Assembly: GCF_028464145.1 (NCBI RefSeq)
Contig: NZ_JAQPCG010000004.1
Location: 124,001-188,000 of the forward strand
Length of the DNA: 64,000 nucleotides
Reading direction: 5' to 3'
From: Maribacter sp. PR1
Lineage (GTDB): Bacteria; Bacteroidota; Bacteroidia; Flavobacteriales; Flavobacteriaceae
Position 1 is the first letter of the stretch. Each line of letters starts with the position of its first letter. The translations under genes and the position numbers were made by a program. Positions 43,674-52,997 of the stretch are shown here, in pieces. The notes beneath the pieces were generated by a model, which saw nothing but the letters and a program-made list of their open reading frames with translations, was not told the origin of the DNA and ran no database searches.

Positions 43674-44813
43674 ATGGTAGATAAAGATAAAATATTAATA
43701 ATCGGAGGGTACGGTACCGTTGGATCTATTGTCTCGCGACAGCTTGCATTGCAATATCCTTCAAAAATCATCGTCGGAGGCAGAAACAAGGATAAGGCCC
43801 AAATGCTTATTGAACAAAATGGACTTAATGCCAAGGCCATATATTTAGATGTTGAGAAAGAAAGATTGAAAGAAGTAGATTTCAATGAAATACATACTGC
43901 TGTAAGTTGTATAGAAACCATGAATATTTCCTTTATTCTTGAGTGTCTACAGTTCAATATTAATTATACAGAGGTTGGTGCCTCTTTCAAGGCACACAAA
44001 CGATTTTTTGAACTATCGGATTACATCGACAATGCCGATTGTTTAGTAATTCCCAGTGTTGGTTTGGTGCCAGGTCTTTCAAATATATTGGCATTCAACG
44101 GTGCTAAGCAATTTGCCGAAATAGATGAAATACATACTTATGTGATACTTGGTTTGGGAGAATCACATGGTGTTGATTCCGTTAGGTGGATGCTGGAAAA
44201 GGCCAATAGTTCCTTCAAAATAAAGACAAAAAAAGGAAGTGTTGGCGTGAAAGGTTTTACCCACCCTAGATCGACCCGCTTATTGAACGAACAAAGAGAA
44301 CGGACTTTCTATTTGTTCGATTTCTCGGACCATCACGCCATTCCACTTCTTGTGGATACCAAGGCCATAGATACCCGCATTGGTTTCGATTCAAAGGTGA
44401 TTACGTATTTGTTCTATCTATTTCAGAAAATCGGTGTTTTGAAATGGTTTAAGAATATAAGTCCAAAAAGATTTAAAAAGGTTCTGGATTTTATCCGCAT
44501 AGGTTCAGAACGGTTTGGGCTACAAATAGAGATTAATGGAAAAGACAGTCTAGGGATGCAGTACAGTATAAAGTATTTGGCGACAGGAGAAAATGAGGCT
44601 CTGGCTACTGCAACGGCTACTTCATACGCCTCTGAACTGATGTACTTGAATAAAACCCAAAAAGGATTGAAACACATTGAGGAAGTTTGTGATTTTGATG
44701 AATTGAAGGGCTATCTGGAAAAACATAATGTTAAAATTTTAAATACAAGTGATTATGAAAACGATACTGTTCAGCCTTCCGGGAAACCAGGAACTTACGG
44801 CACAACTAGCTAA
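43674..44813 (+). CDS. Saccharopine-dehydrogenase-like NAD(P)-binding protein
   Basis: A 379-residue protein with the Rossmann loop ILIIGGYGTVGSIVSRQLAL, then IIVGGRNKDKAQ and a CLVIPSVGLVPGLSNILAF segment typical of the saccharopine dehydrogenase / Lys9 superfamily. Substrate unknown: family members act on saccharopine, carboxynorspermidine or have no assigned role. It starts 4 bp after the phosphorylase stop and its last 59 bases overlap the PRPP synthetase start, so the three genes look strongly coupled in translation. Confidence 0.85.
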   Translation: MVDKDKILIIGGYGTVGSIVSRQLALQYPSKIIVGGRNKDKAQMLIEQNGLNAKAIYLDVEKERLKEVDFNEIHTAVSCIETMNISFILECLQFNINYTEVGASFKAHKRFFELSDYIDNADCLVIPSVGLVPGLSNILAFNGAKQFAEIDEIHTYVILGLGESHGVDSVRWMLEKANSSFKIKTKKGSVGVKGFTHPRSTRLLNEQRERTFYLFDFSDHHAIPLLVDTKAIDTRIGFDSKVITYLFYLFQKIGVLKWFKNISPKRFKKVLDFIRIGSERFGLQIEINGKDSLGMQYSIKYLATGENEALATATATSYASELMYLNKTQKGLKHIEEVCDFDELKGYLEKHNVKILNTSDYENDTVQPSGKPGTYGTTS

Positions 44814-45648
44814 AAAGATGAACGCCGAAATCGGGGAGTGCAAATTGCGCAAATTTCCTGACGGCGAATCCTATACCCGTATCCTTTCCGATGTGAAAGG
44901 CAAATGTGTAGTAATGGTCTGTACCCTTCATGAACCCGATGAAAAACTGTTGCCGCTCTACTTTTTAAGCCATACTGCCAAATCATTAGGCGCTATGTGC
45001 ACCTGTTTGGTGGCACCCTATTTGGCATATATGCGTCAGGACAAAGTGTTTCACGAGGGGGAAGGGGTTACCTCTTCTTATTTCGGGAAATTGATTTCAG
45101 GATTTGCGGATAGCATCACTACTATTGACCCGCATTTGCATAGAATAAGTTCTTTGGGCGAGGTATACGATATTCCAAATAGGGTCATCCGTGCCGCGGA
45201 TGCCATCTCCAAATACATCAAGGAAAATATACACAATCCTGTACTGATTGGCCCTGATTCCGAAAGCGAGCAATGGGTCTCCGATGTGGCAAAAAAAGCA
45301 GGGGTTCCGTTTACCGTATTACAAAAGGTTCGTCATGGCGACAGAGATGTTGAAGTTTCCGTACCCGATGTAGAAAAATATAAAGAATCCACCCCGGTTT
45401 TGGTGGATGATATTATATCTACGGCCCGGACTATGATAGAAACCACGGAACATTTGAAAAATGCCGGAATGAAGCCAGCGATATGCATTGGTATCCATGC
45501 TGTTTTTTCCGAAAATGCCTATCAAGACCTTTGGGATGCCTATGTAGAGAATATCATTACTTGCAATACAATTCCACATCAATCCAACCGCATTGACCTA
45601 AGCGATATTATTGCCAAGGAAGTAACAGAGCTGATGCACCATACATGA
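44755..45648 (+). CDS. prs: Short (archaeal-length) ribose-phosphate pyrophosphokinase
   Basis: About 297 residues, shorter than the usual bacterial Prs (about 315). It keeps TILFSLPGNQELTAQLAKKM, CKLRKFPDGESYTRI, APYLAYMRQDKVFHEGEGV, ITTIDPHLHRISSL (about 125) and the PRPP loop VLVDDIISTARTM (about 217). It makes PRPP from ribose 5-phosphate and ATP, or runs backward. The chosen ATG at 44755 follows an upstream GTG frame. The overlap with the gene before it and its link to the AMP-phosphorylase-like gene suggest a role in nucleotide salvage, not general biosynthesis. Confidence 0.92.
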   Translation: MKTILFSLPGNQELTAQLAKKMNAEIGECKLRKFPDGESYTRILSDVKGKCVVMVCTLHEPDEKLLPLYFLSHTAKSLGAMCTCLVAPYLAYMRQDKVFHEGEGVTSSYFGKLISGFADSITTIDPHLHRISSLGEVYDIPNRVIRAADAISKYIKENIHNPVLIGPDSESEQWVSDVAKKAGVPFTVLQKVRHGDRDVEVSVPDVEKYKESTPVLVDDIISTARTMIETTEHLKNAGMKPAICIGIHAVFSENAYQDLWDAYVENIITCNTIPHQSNRIDLSDIIAKEVTELMHHT

Positions 45649-46295
45649 AAAGAACCTTTTACATATTAACCGTTTTAATGTCATCCTTTTTAGCGCAGGC
45701 ACAAGAAGAAATGCTTATCGGCCAACTCGTAGACAGATTGGTAGTAAGGGAAAATTATAACGAAAATGGAGTTTTTCTGAACAAGCAAACCTTTCAGGCG
45801 GGAGAGCTAAAAGAATCGAAAGGATATTATGAAATTGAAGTGGTAACCGAGCTTTTTGATAAAAACGGAAAATCCACGGATAAATATTCCACCAACTATC
45901 GATGTCGGCCCGAAGCATCGAGTGTTATGGTAATGGCCTTTCCCTTTTCCAATCCCAAATCAAAGGAAACCGAAATCAACACCAACTCCAAGAATTTCAA
46001 GGAGCTGTACGATTTGGATGATTTGGAAGATGTTGAACTGGAAATGAGTTTCGATTCAGGATTACTGGACTTCTTTGGCTCCAAAAGCAAGATCAAAATT
46101 TATGATCGGATTTTAGAGTCTAAAGGAAATAGTATGAACATTAAATCAAAAATCAATATAAAGGCCTATGCGATAGGCATACGATTCAAACAGCTTGACT
46201 ATGTTGTAAATGAAAAGTTGAACGATAAAGGATTACTGTCCTACCAGAAATTTACTGAAGAGGACGGTAGCTATTTTACAATGACCTATAAATAA
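45645..46295 (+). CDS. Secreted beta-rich protein of unknown function
   Basis: A 216-residue protein with a signal peptide (MKRTFYILTVLMSSFLAQAQ). The mature part has many beta strands, an unusual acidic KELYDLDDLEDVELEMSF stretch and a C-terminal FTEEDGSYFTMTYK. The layout resembles DUF3108/TapB-like periplasmic proteins, but I see no decisive motif. The start overlaps the PRPP synthetase stop by four bases (ATGA), so it is co-translated with it although it is exported, which is hard to explain by function. Confidence 0.65.
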   Translation: MKRTFYILTVLMSSFLAQAQEEMLIGQLVDRLVVRENYNENGVFLNKQTFQAGELKESKGYYEIEVVTELFDKNGKSTDKYSTNYRCRPEASSVMVMAFPFSNPKSKETEINTNSKNFKELYDLDDLEDVELEMSFDSGLLDFFGSKSKIKIYDRILESKGNSMNIKSKINIKAYAIGIRFKQLDYVVNEKLNDKGLLSYQKFTEEDGSYFTMTYK

Positions 46296-46301
46296 GAAAC
46301 T

Positions 46302-46595
46302 ATGAAAAGTTACGATACACTTTCCGAAGCGGTACAAGACCTTCAAAGAAGGGGCTATACCTATGATTTCAATCTCAAGCCCCATTGTTTGGAATGTGCT
46401 TCCCTAAAACTGGAAATACACCCGGAAGATTTTAAAGTTGATGAGGTACATCGTTTTGAGGGAATGAGCAGTACGGATGACAATAGTATCATGTATGCCA
46501 TCTCTTCCAAAAATGGAATCAAGGGAACCTTGGTCGATGCCTACGGAGTATATGCCGAGAATATTTCAGAAGAAATGCGAAAAAAATTGATATAA
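46302..46595 (+). CDS. Small conserved flavobacterial protein (often mislabelled PRPP synthetase)
   Basis: A 97-residue soluble protein starting MKSYDTLSEAVQDLQRRGYT, with HCLECASLKLEIHPEDFKVD. Proteins of this shape in Bacteroidota are commonly labelled 'phosphoribosylpyrophosphate synthetase', but no PRPP loop or DPH motif is present and the chain is far too short, so the name looks wrong. A C-x-x-C (CLEC) could bind a metal. It lies between the secreted protein and the copper ATPase, 6 bp and 17 bp away. Confidence 0.7.
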   Translation: MKSYDTLSEAVQDLQRRGYTYDFNLKPHCLECASLKLEIHPEDFKVDEVHRFEGMSSTDDNSIMYAISSKNGIKGTLVDAYGVYAENISEEMRKKLI

Positions 46596-46612
46596 CCCTA
46601 AAATAAAATCAT

Positions 46613-48745
46613 ATGGAAAATCACGAACATCATAAGCACGAAAAAATGAATCACGATAAAACAGATCATTCCAAAATGGACCATTCAAAAATGGACCATT
46701 CCAAGAGGAAACACAAAAAAGAAGACCATTCTAAAATGAACCACAAAGGTGGCGGCCATTCGGGTCACAATCCGGGACACGGCCAAATGGGTCACGACCA
46801 TCATAAAATGATGATTGCTGACTTTAGAAAACGGTTTTGGGTAACGCTTGTGCTTACCATCCCCATATTGTTCTTCTCGCCGATGATTCAAGACTTTTTT
46901 GGGTATGAATTTTTACTTCCTGGAAATCCGTATATCCTTTTTGCACTTTCCACTGTAGTATATTTTTATGGTGGTTGGCCATTTTTAAAAGGGTTTTGGT
47001 CTGAAGTCAAAAAAGGTGCACCAGGAATGATGACCCTAATTTCTATGGCAATTTCTGTAGCTTATTTTTATAGTACCGCTACCGTTTTTGGTTTAAGAGG
47101 TGAAGACTTTTTCTGGGAGCTATCAACACTTATAGCCATAATGTTGCTTGGCCATTGGATAGAAATGAAAAGTGTTTTGGGAGCTTCAAAAGCCTTACAG
47201 TTACTGGTAAGTATGATGCCTGCGGAAGCGCACAGGGTAAAAGGCGACACCATAGAAGACATTCCTCTGAAAGATTTACTAAAGGATGATGTGATTTTGG
47301 TAAAACCAGGTGAAAAAGTTCCTGCTGATGGGATTATTGTAGACGGTTCAAGCTACCTAAATGAATCTATGCTCACTGGCGAATCTAAACCTGTAAAAAA
47401 AGATGAAGGCGATAAGGTTATTGGTGGTTCTGTAAATGGCAATAGTACCTTAAAAGTAAAGGTTGAACATACTGGAAAAGACAGCTACCTCAACAAAGTC
47501 ATCAAGATGGTCGAGGAAGCACAAAAAACCAAATCCAAGATGCAAAACCTATCAGATAGGGCGGCAAAATGGTTAACGTACATTGCTTTGGCTATTGGTT
47601 TTGGTACGTTGGCAGTATGGTTGATTTTAGGCTTTCCATTTGTTTATGCTTTAGAAAGAATGGTTACCGTTATGGTCATTGCTTGTCCACACGCATTGGG
47701 TCTTGCCATTCCCCTTGTGGTTGCGATTTCTACGGCAGTATCTGCTCAAAATGGATTGCTTATCCGAAATAGAACTGCGTTTGAAGAGTCCAGAAAAATT
47801 TCAGCTTTGCTTTTTGATAAAACAGGAACACTAACCAAAGGTGATTTTGGTGTCACTCGAATCGAGTCTGTTAACGAGACTTATTCAACAGAGGAAATTT
47901 TAAGACTTTCAAGTGCATTGGAACAAAGTTCTGAACATCCAATAGCTGTTGGGATTATCAAAAAAGTAAAAGAAGACAACATTACCATTCCGAAACCAGA
48001 AAATTTTAATGCGATTACTGGTAAAGGTGTAGAGGCAAATGTTGAAGGCAAACAAGTTAAGGTAGTAAGTCCTGGTTATTTAAGGGATGAAAAAATAGAT
48101 ATCCCAAAAGACGCCTATAGTGATGCTGCGGAAACTGTGGTATTTGTATTAATTGATGGGAAACTAGCAGGTTACATTGCGCTTGCTGATGAAATAAGAC
48201 CAGAATCTGCTGAAGCCATCAAAATATTCAAAAAGAATAATATTAAAGTTTTGATGGCTACCGGGGATAATGAAAAAACTGCCAAGGCCGTAAGTGATAA
48301 ACTTGGACTGGACGGTTATTATGCCGAAGTTTTGCCCCACCAAAAAGTTGAAATCGTAGAAGAACTACAAGGTAAGGAAGAGTTTGTAGCTATGACGGGC
48401 GACGGGGTCAACGATGCCCCTGCATTGGCAAAGGCAAATGTTGGTATTGCGGTGGGATCCGGAACTGATGTTGCCGCCGAGACCGCCGATATTATTTTGG
48501 TCAACAGTAACCCACAGGATATCGCTAACCTAATTTTATTTGGGAAGGCCACCTATAACAAGATGATCCAGAACCTGATTTGGGCTACCGGTTATAATGT
48601 TGTTGCCATCCCGTTGGCTGCCGGAGTGTTGTATTCTTCTGGGTTTGTTTTAGGACCGGCCGTTGGAGCGGTGTTTATGAGTTTGAGTACGATTATAGTA
48701 GCTATTAATGCGCAATTATTGAAGCGGAAAATCGGGAAAAAATAA
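46613..48745 (+). CDS. copB: CopB-type copper-transporting P-type ATPase
   Basis: A 710-residue P1B ATPase. The N-terminal 65 residues are His/Lys/Met-rich (repeats of DHSKM) with no HMA domain. Then come TGESKPVKKDEGD, the transport motif MVIACPHALGLAIPLV (C-P-H, the P1B-3 mark of CopB), phosphorylation site LLFDKTGTLTKGD, ATP site SSEHPIAVG, and hinge MTGDGVNDAPALAKANVG. It exports Cu(I)/Cu(II) or Ag(I) from the cytoplasm. The middle (about 46.9-48.3 kb) is richer in A/T at third positions than its last 350 bp. It shares a stop/start overlap with the MFS gene. Confidence 0.94.
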   Translation: MENHEHHKHEKMNHDKTDHSKMDHSKMDHSKRKHKKEDHSKMNHKGGGHSGHNPGHGQMGHDHHKMMIADFRKRFWVTLVLTIPILFFSPMIQDFFGYEFLLPGNPYILFALSTVVYFYGGWPFLKGFWSEVKKGAPGMMTLISMAISVAYFYSTATVFGLRGEDFFWELSTLIAIMLLGHWIEMKSVLGASKALQLLVSMMPAEAHRVKGDTIEDIPLKDLLKDDVILVKPGEKVPADGIIVDGSSYLNESMLTGESKPVKKDEGDKVIGGSVNGNSTLKVKVEHTGKDSYLNKVIKMVEEAQKTKSKMQNLSDRAAKWLTYIALAIGFGTLAVWLILGFPFVYALERMVTVMVIACPHALGLAIPLVVAISTAVSAQNGLLIRNRTAFEESRKISALLFDKTGTLTKGDFGVTRIESVNETYSTEEILRLSSALEQSSEHPIAVGIIKKVKEDNITIPKPENFNAITGKGVEANVEGKQVKVVSPGYLRDEKIDIPKDAYSDAAETVVFVLIDGKLAGYIALADEIRPESAEAIKIFKKNNIKVLMATGDNEKTAKAVSDKLGLDGYYAEVLPHQKVEIVEELQGKEEFVAMTGDGVNDAPALAKANVGIAVGSGTDVAAETADIILVNSNPQDIANLILFGKATYNKMIQNLIWATGYNVVAIPLAAGVLYSSGFVLGPAVGAVFMSLSTIIVAINAQLLKRKIGKK

Positions 48746-49953
48746 TGAACAAAAAAGAAAAGCTCAACAGGATATTTTTGGTTTTGTTGAGCCTATTTGT
48801 GGTAATGTTGGGGTATGGTATTCTGCTACCCATTCTTCCCTATTATACGGAAAGATTGGCGTTGGAGGATAATCTGGATCTCGCCCTAATCAATTTCCAC
48901 ATAGGAATGTTGACCAGTATTTACCCACTTTTCCAGCTTATTTTTGTGATTGTATGGGGTAGACTTTCTGATAAATATGGTCGTAAGCCCATAATTCTGG
49001 TTGGGCTTATCGGGTTTATAACAATGAACCTATTGACCGGTCTGGCAACTTCGCTCACCATGTTGTATGTAGCCCGTATAATCGGAGGAATATTTACCTC
49101 TTCGGTAATTCCCGTCAGCAATGCCTATCTAAGTGATATAACCTCGGAAAAGCGTAGGACCAAGATAATGGCGTGGTCAGGGGTCGCAATCAGTTCGGGT
49201 GTTATCTTTGGCCCTGTTTTGGGGGGGCTGTTATCACAGACCAACGTGCACTTGAAATATTCTTTTGGCGTATTTCATTTTGACCGATTTTCGGTTCCAT
49301 TTTTCTTTGCTTCCATATTAGGGTTAATCATATTATTCATAATTATGAAATGGTTGAAGAACACGGCAATAATGACCAAGATCAGAGAAAAAACGATAAA
49401 ATTTAATTTTACTTTTAGTAATTATTTTATCATACTGTTGCTGCTATCCTTTGTAATGCAATTTGTTGTGACCCTGTTTGAAACCGTATTTTCAATCTAT
49501 GGCAAGGATGAATTAGCGTTCAATAGTAGTCAAGTCGGTATTGGCTTTATGCTTTGCGGTTCAGTGATGGCAGTCTTACAGCCTGTTTTTGCTACTTATG
49601 GGGAAAAGATAATGACCTCGAAACAGCAAATCACGTTAGGCTTAGTGATTACCGGACTTTCACTTATTGTATTCCCTTTTTTGCGCAATGAGCTATCTGT
49701 ATATGGTATGATAATAATATTTGCCAGTGGTGGTGCGATGGTAACCCCAAATCTGCTTTCAGCCGTCTCTTTGTTATCTAAGGAAGATACGGGAAGAAAC
49801 ATTTCCATACAAAGCTCAACGAACAGTATCGGACAGATTTTGGGGCCCGTATTGGGAACTTGGTTGCTTGCAGGTGGCTTTTATTATCCTTTTATAATTG
49901 CAGGATTAGTCGTTTTAGTTGCAATAGGATTGGTTTATTATTTAAGGAAATAG
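48745..49953 (+). CDS. Major facilitator superfamily transporter
   Basis: A 402-residue protein with twelve hydrophobic segments. The MFS loop motif GRLSDKYGRKPIILVGLIGF lies between segments 2 and 3, and ILGPVLGTWLLAGGFYYPFI closes the C-terminal half. Drug- or metabolite-exporter families (DHA1, TetA-like) share this layout. The first base of the ATG is the last base of the copper ATPase stop, so it is co-translated with it. Substrate unknown; export of a toxic compound fits the context. Confidence 0.88.
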   Translation: MNKKEKLNRIFLVLLSLFVVMLGYGILLPILPYYTERLALEDNLDLALINFHIGMLTSIYPLFQLIFVIVWGRLSDKYGRKPIILVGLIGFITMNLLTGLATSLTMLYVARIIGGIFTSSVIPVSNAYLSDITSEKRRTKIMAWSGVAISSGVIFGPVLGGLLSQTNVHLKYSFGVFHFDRFSVPFFFASILGLIILFIIMKWLKNTAIMTKIREKTIKFNFTFSNYFIILLLLSFVMQFVVTLFETVFSIYGKDELAFNSSQVGIGFMLCGSVMAVLQPVFATYGEKIMTSKQQITLGLVITGLSLIVFPFLRNELSVYGMIIIFASGGAMVTPNLLSAVSLLSKEDTGRNISIQSSTNSIGQILGPVLGTWLLAGGFYYPFIIAGLVVLVAIGLVYYLRK

Positions 49954-49955
49954 TG

Positions 49956-51146
49956 ATGATACAGAAATCAGCAGAAGATAATACCAAAAAAGTATTGCAC
50001 GTTATGGACCATAATGAAGACTATATCGAGTTGGTGCATTCGGGCGAAGATTATTTTTATAGGTTGGAAAAAACAATTGAAAAGGCGCAAGAGGAAATAC
50101 ATTTACAAACCTACATTTTTGAAAACGATAGTACGGGAAATCGCATAGCTACTCTACTGAAGGAAGCCGCCAAACGAAAAGTCAAAGTGTATGTCTTACT
50201 GGATGCCTATGGCTGTGCTGCGCTTCCAGATAGTTATGCCCATGATTTGGTACAACATGGTATTTCACTACGTTTTTTCTCCCCTTTGTTCTCTTGGAAC
50301 AATTTTTATCTCGGTAGGCGTATGCATCACAAAGTAGTCGTTGCCGACGGAAAAACAGCACTCATCGGGGGAATCAATATTGCCGACAAATACCACGGCA
50401 CAACTGAATCGGAGCCTTGGCTAGATTATGCCGTGCAGTTGTATTGTCCGGCCGCAGAAGATTTACAGAAACTGTGTAGGGATTATTTTTTTAAACAAAG
50501 TAGCTCAAAAAAAATAAAGCCTGTCTTGCATTTGGTGGAAAAAGCAAGGGTTGGAATCTTACAGAACGACTGGCTTAAAAGTAAAACTGAAGTCTGCGAT
50601 GCCTATACTAATGCCATTCTCCATGCCGAAAAAGAGATAGTAATCGTAGGCTCGTATTTTTTGCCTGGAAGCATAATAGCAAAGGCATTGAAAAAAGCCT
50701 GTAAAAGAGGAATAAAGACAACGGTAATCTTAGCGGGCATTAGCGATGTGCCGTTGGTACGTAGGGCAACCGAACATTTGTATTCCTCTTTTTTAAACCA
50801 CCATATGAGGATATATGAGTGGAACAAATCCGTAGTGCATGGTAAAGCCTCCGTGGTAGATAAAAAATGGTCCACCGTAGGCTCATTTAACCTGAACAGT
50901 CTTAGTTGCTACGGTAGTATTGAAATGAACGTGGAAATTCACTCCGTAGAATTTGCCGAAAACCTTCGCGCTGACTTTGAAAAGGTTATCAGCGAGTGTA
51001 GCGAAATTACAAAGGAGAGTCTCAAACAAAGAGCAGGTATATTCAACAGGTTGGCAAATTGGGTTTCCTATCAAATGGTTCGTACGGCGATGCTTTTACT
51101 CACCTTTCTTCCCCATTTAAGGTTTTTGAAAGACTACAGGTTATAG
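49956..51146 (+). CDS. Cardiolipin synthase / phospholipase D family protein
   Basis: About 396 residues with two PLD active-site motifs: HHKVVVADGKTALIGGINIAD and VHGKASVVDKKWSTVGSFNL (H-x-K-x4-D in each). The protein would use a phosphohistidine mechanism on phospholipids. There are no N-terminal transmembrane helices as in ClsA, so it is like ClsB. I chose the ATG at 49956, two bases after the MFS stop; the longer frame lies inside the MFS gene. A C-terminal hydrophobic stretch (MLLLTFLPHLRFL) may bind membrane. Confidence 0.9.
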   Translation: MIQKSAEDNTKKVLHVMDHNEDYIELVHSGEDYFYRLEKTIEKAQEEIHLQTYIFENDSTGNRIATLLKEAAKRKVKVYVLLDAYGCAALPDSYAHDLVQHGISLRFFSPLFSWNNFYLGRRMHHKVVVADGKTALIGGINIADKYHGTTESEPWLDYAVQLYCPAAEDLQKLCRDYFFKQSSSKKIKPVLHLVEKARVGILQNDWLKSKTEVCDAYTNAILHAEKEIVIVGSYFLPGSIIAKALKKACKRGIKTTVILAGISDVPLVRRATEHLYSSFLNHHMRIYEWNKSVVHGKASVVDKKWSTVGSFNLNSLSCYGSIEMNVEIHSVEFAENLRADFEKVISECSEITKESLKQRAGIFNRLANWVSYQMVRTAMLLLTFLPHLRFLKDYRL

Positions 51147-51284
51147 AATATTGATAAATGGTTATAAGAACTATGGTGCCCGATTAGAAAACTAAATGCT
51201 AAAAGATGATAAAAATGTGAACACAAAGTCATTTATACATTTTAAGATAGCGAAAGAATGAATGGCTTTTTAAAAGATTTGACA

Positions 51285-52997
51285 ATGAAAAAATTCTATT
51301 ACAACGAAGAACAGCAATCCTATGATGCGATTGTTGTGGGAACCGGCATCAGCGGTGGCTGGGCCGCCAAAGAACTTTGTGAGAACGGCCTTAAGACCTT
51401 GGTTCTTGAGCGTGGAAGGATGGTACGCCATATCGAGGACTATCCGACTGCCTATAAAGATCCATGGGACTTACCGAACGGAGGGAAACCAACCCAGGAA
51501 GATTTAAAAAAACAACCAAAGCAAAATAGGACCGGGTACACGACCAATGCGGCCAGTGCCCTGTGGTTCGTGAACGATTTGGAACACCCCTACAACGAAA
51601 TCAAACGTTTTGACTGGATGCGTGGCTACCATGTGGGTGGGCGTTCTATCATGTGGGGGCGACATAGTTACCGCTGGAGCGATATCGATTTTACCGCCAA
51701 CCAGCGAGAGGGAATCGCAGTGGATTGGCCTGTTAGATATAAAGATATTGCCCCTTGGTACGATAAAGTAGAGACCTATATCGGCGTGTCGGGGGAAAAT
51801 CTTGGGTTGAAACAATTACCCGATGGCCAGTTTTTACCGATGATGGAACTAAATTGTGTCGAACAACGTTTTCGGGAAAAGGTAAGCGAGAATTTCGATG
51901 GCCGTGTGGTCACGGCAGGAAGGGTCGCCAATATCACGGGAACCAAGAAATTCGAGGGACGGCAGCATTGCATGTTCAGAAATCGCTGTATTAGGGGTTG
52001 CCCATTCGGGGCGTATTTTAGCAGCAATTCATCTACTTTGCCCGCTGCCGAACGCACCGGAAATATGACATTGAGACCAGATTCCATCGTACATCAGATA
52101 ATATACGGTCCGGATACGAAACGGGCAACCGGAGTTAAGGTCATCGATAGGGTCTCCAAGGAAGCCTACGAATTCAAGGCCAAGGTAATTTTCTTATGCG
52201 CCTCGGCCATTGCCTCAACCTCTATATTAATGCAATCGAGATCCGATCGCTTCCCAAACGGGATGGGCAACGACTCAGATCAATTGGGAAGAAATATCAT
52301 GGATCACCATCTCGGTGTCGGGGCACAAGGAAAGTTCGACGGCTTCGAGGATAGATACTATAAAGGAAGAAAACCTAATGGCATCTATATTCCGCGTTTT
52401 AGAAATCTGGGCGACAATACCAACAGAAACGATTACAAAAGGGGCTTTGGCTACCAGGGCGGTGGCGGAAGGGGCAACTGGGAAGACTTGATCGCGGAAC
52501 TATCTTTTGGCAAGGAACTCAAGGAGGCCGTTCTAAAACCGGGAGGTTGGTCCATGGGCCTTGGGGGCTTCGGTGAAGTGCTCCCATATGAAGACAACAG
52601 AATGACCTTGGACTATGATAAATTGGACGGCTGGGGGCTGCCCACGGTAACCTTCGATGCCGAATTCAAGGCGAATGAATGGGCCATGCGCAAAGACATG
52701 AAAGAATCCGCCGTTGAAATGCTCCAGAAGGCAGGTTTTCGCAACGTAGAACCTTATGACACCCCCGGGGCACTGGGTCTTGGCATTCATGAAATGGGTA
52801 CGGCCCGGATGGGCAGGGACCCTAGGACTTCTGTCCTTAATGGAAACAATCAAATTCATGACGTTCCCAATGTATACGTAACCGACGGGGCTTTTATGAC
52901 CTCTGCCAGTTGTGTAAACCCATCATTGACCTACATGGCCTTTACGGCGAGAGCTGCCGATCATGCAGCGCAAGAACTTAAAAAAGGAAATATCTAA
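51285..52997 (+). CDS. GMC-family FAD oxidoreductase (sugar/alcohol dehydrogenase type)
   Basis: About 570 residues with FAD loop DAIVVGTGISGGWAAKELCE, HVGGRSIMWGRHSYRW, and the C-terminal FMTSASCVNPSLTYMAFTARA with the GMC His/Asn region (HEMGTARMG). CMFRNRCIRGCPFGAYFSSN is a Cys cluster typical of the gluconate/2-keto sugar dehydrogenase branch. It oxidises a sugar or alcohol. The ATG at 51285 is preferred; 51258 would add nine residues. The next gene, sharing a TAATG overlap, is the small subunit, so they form one complex. No signal peptide is evident, so export may need the partner. Confidence 0.9.
   Translation: MKKFYYNEEQQSYDAIVVGTGISGGWAAKELCENGLKTLVLERGRMVRHIEDYPTAYKDPWDLPNGGKPTQEDLKKQPKQNRTGYTTNAASALWFVNDLEHPYNEIKRFDWMRGYHVGGRSIMWGRHSYRWSDIDFTANQREGIAVDWPVRYKDIAPWYDKVETYIGVSGENLGLKQLPDGQFLPMMELNCVEQRFREKVSENFDGRVVTAGRVANITGTKKFEGRQHCMFRNRCIRGCPFGAYFSSNSSTLPAAERTGNMTLRPDSIVHQIIYGPDTKRATGVKVIDRVSKEAYEFKAKVIFLCASAIASTSILMQSRSDRFPNGMGNDSDQLGRNIMDHHLGVGAQGKFDGFEDRYYKGRKPNGIYIPRFRNLGDNTNRNDYKRGFGYQGGGGRGNWEDLIAELSFGKELKEAVLKPGGWSMGLGGFGEVLPYEDNRMTLDYDKLDGWGLPTVTFDAEFKANEWAMRKDMKESAVEMLQKAGFRNVEPYDTPGALGLGIHEMGTARMGRDPRTSVLNGNNQIHDVPNVYVTDGAFMTSASCVNPSLTYMAFTARAADHAAQELKKGNI

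Noticed and set aside
46302-46595. Second PRPP synthetase
   Set aside because: Although such small proteins carry that label, the 97 residues have no PRPP-binding loop or ATP site.
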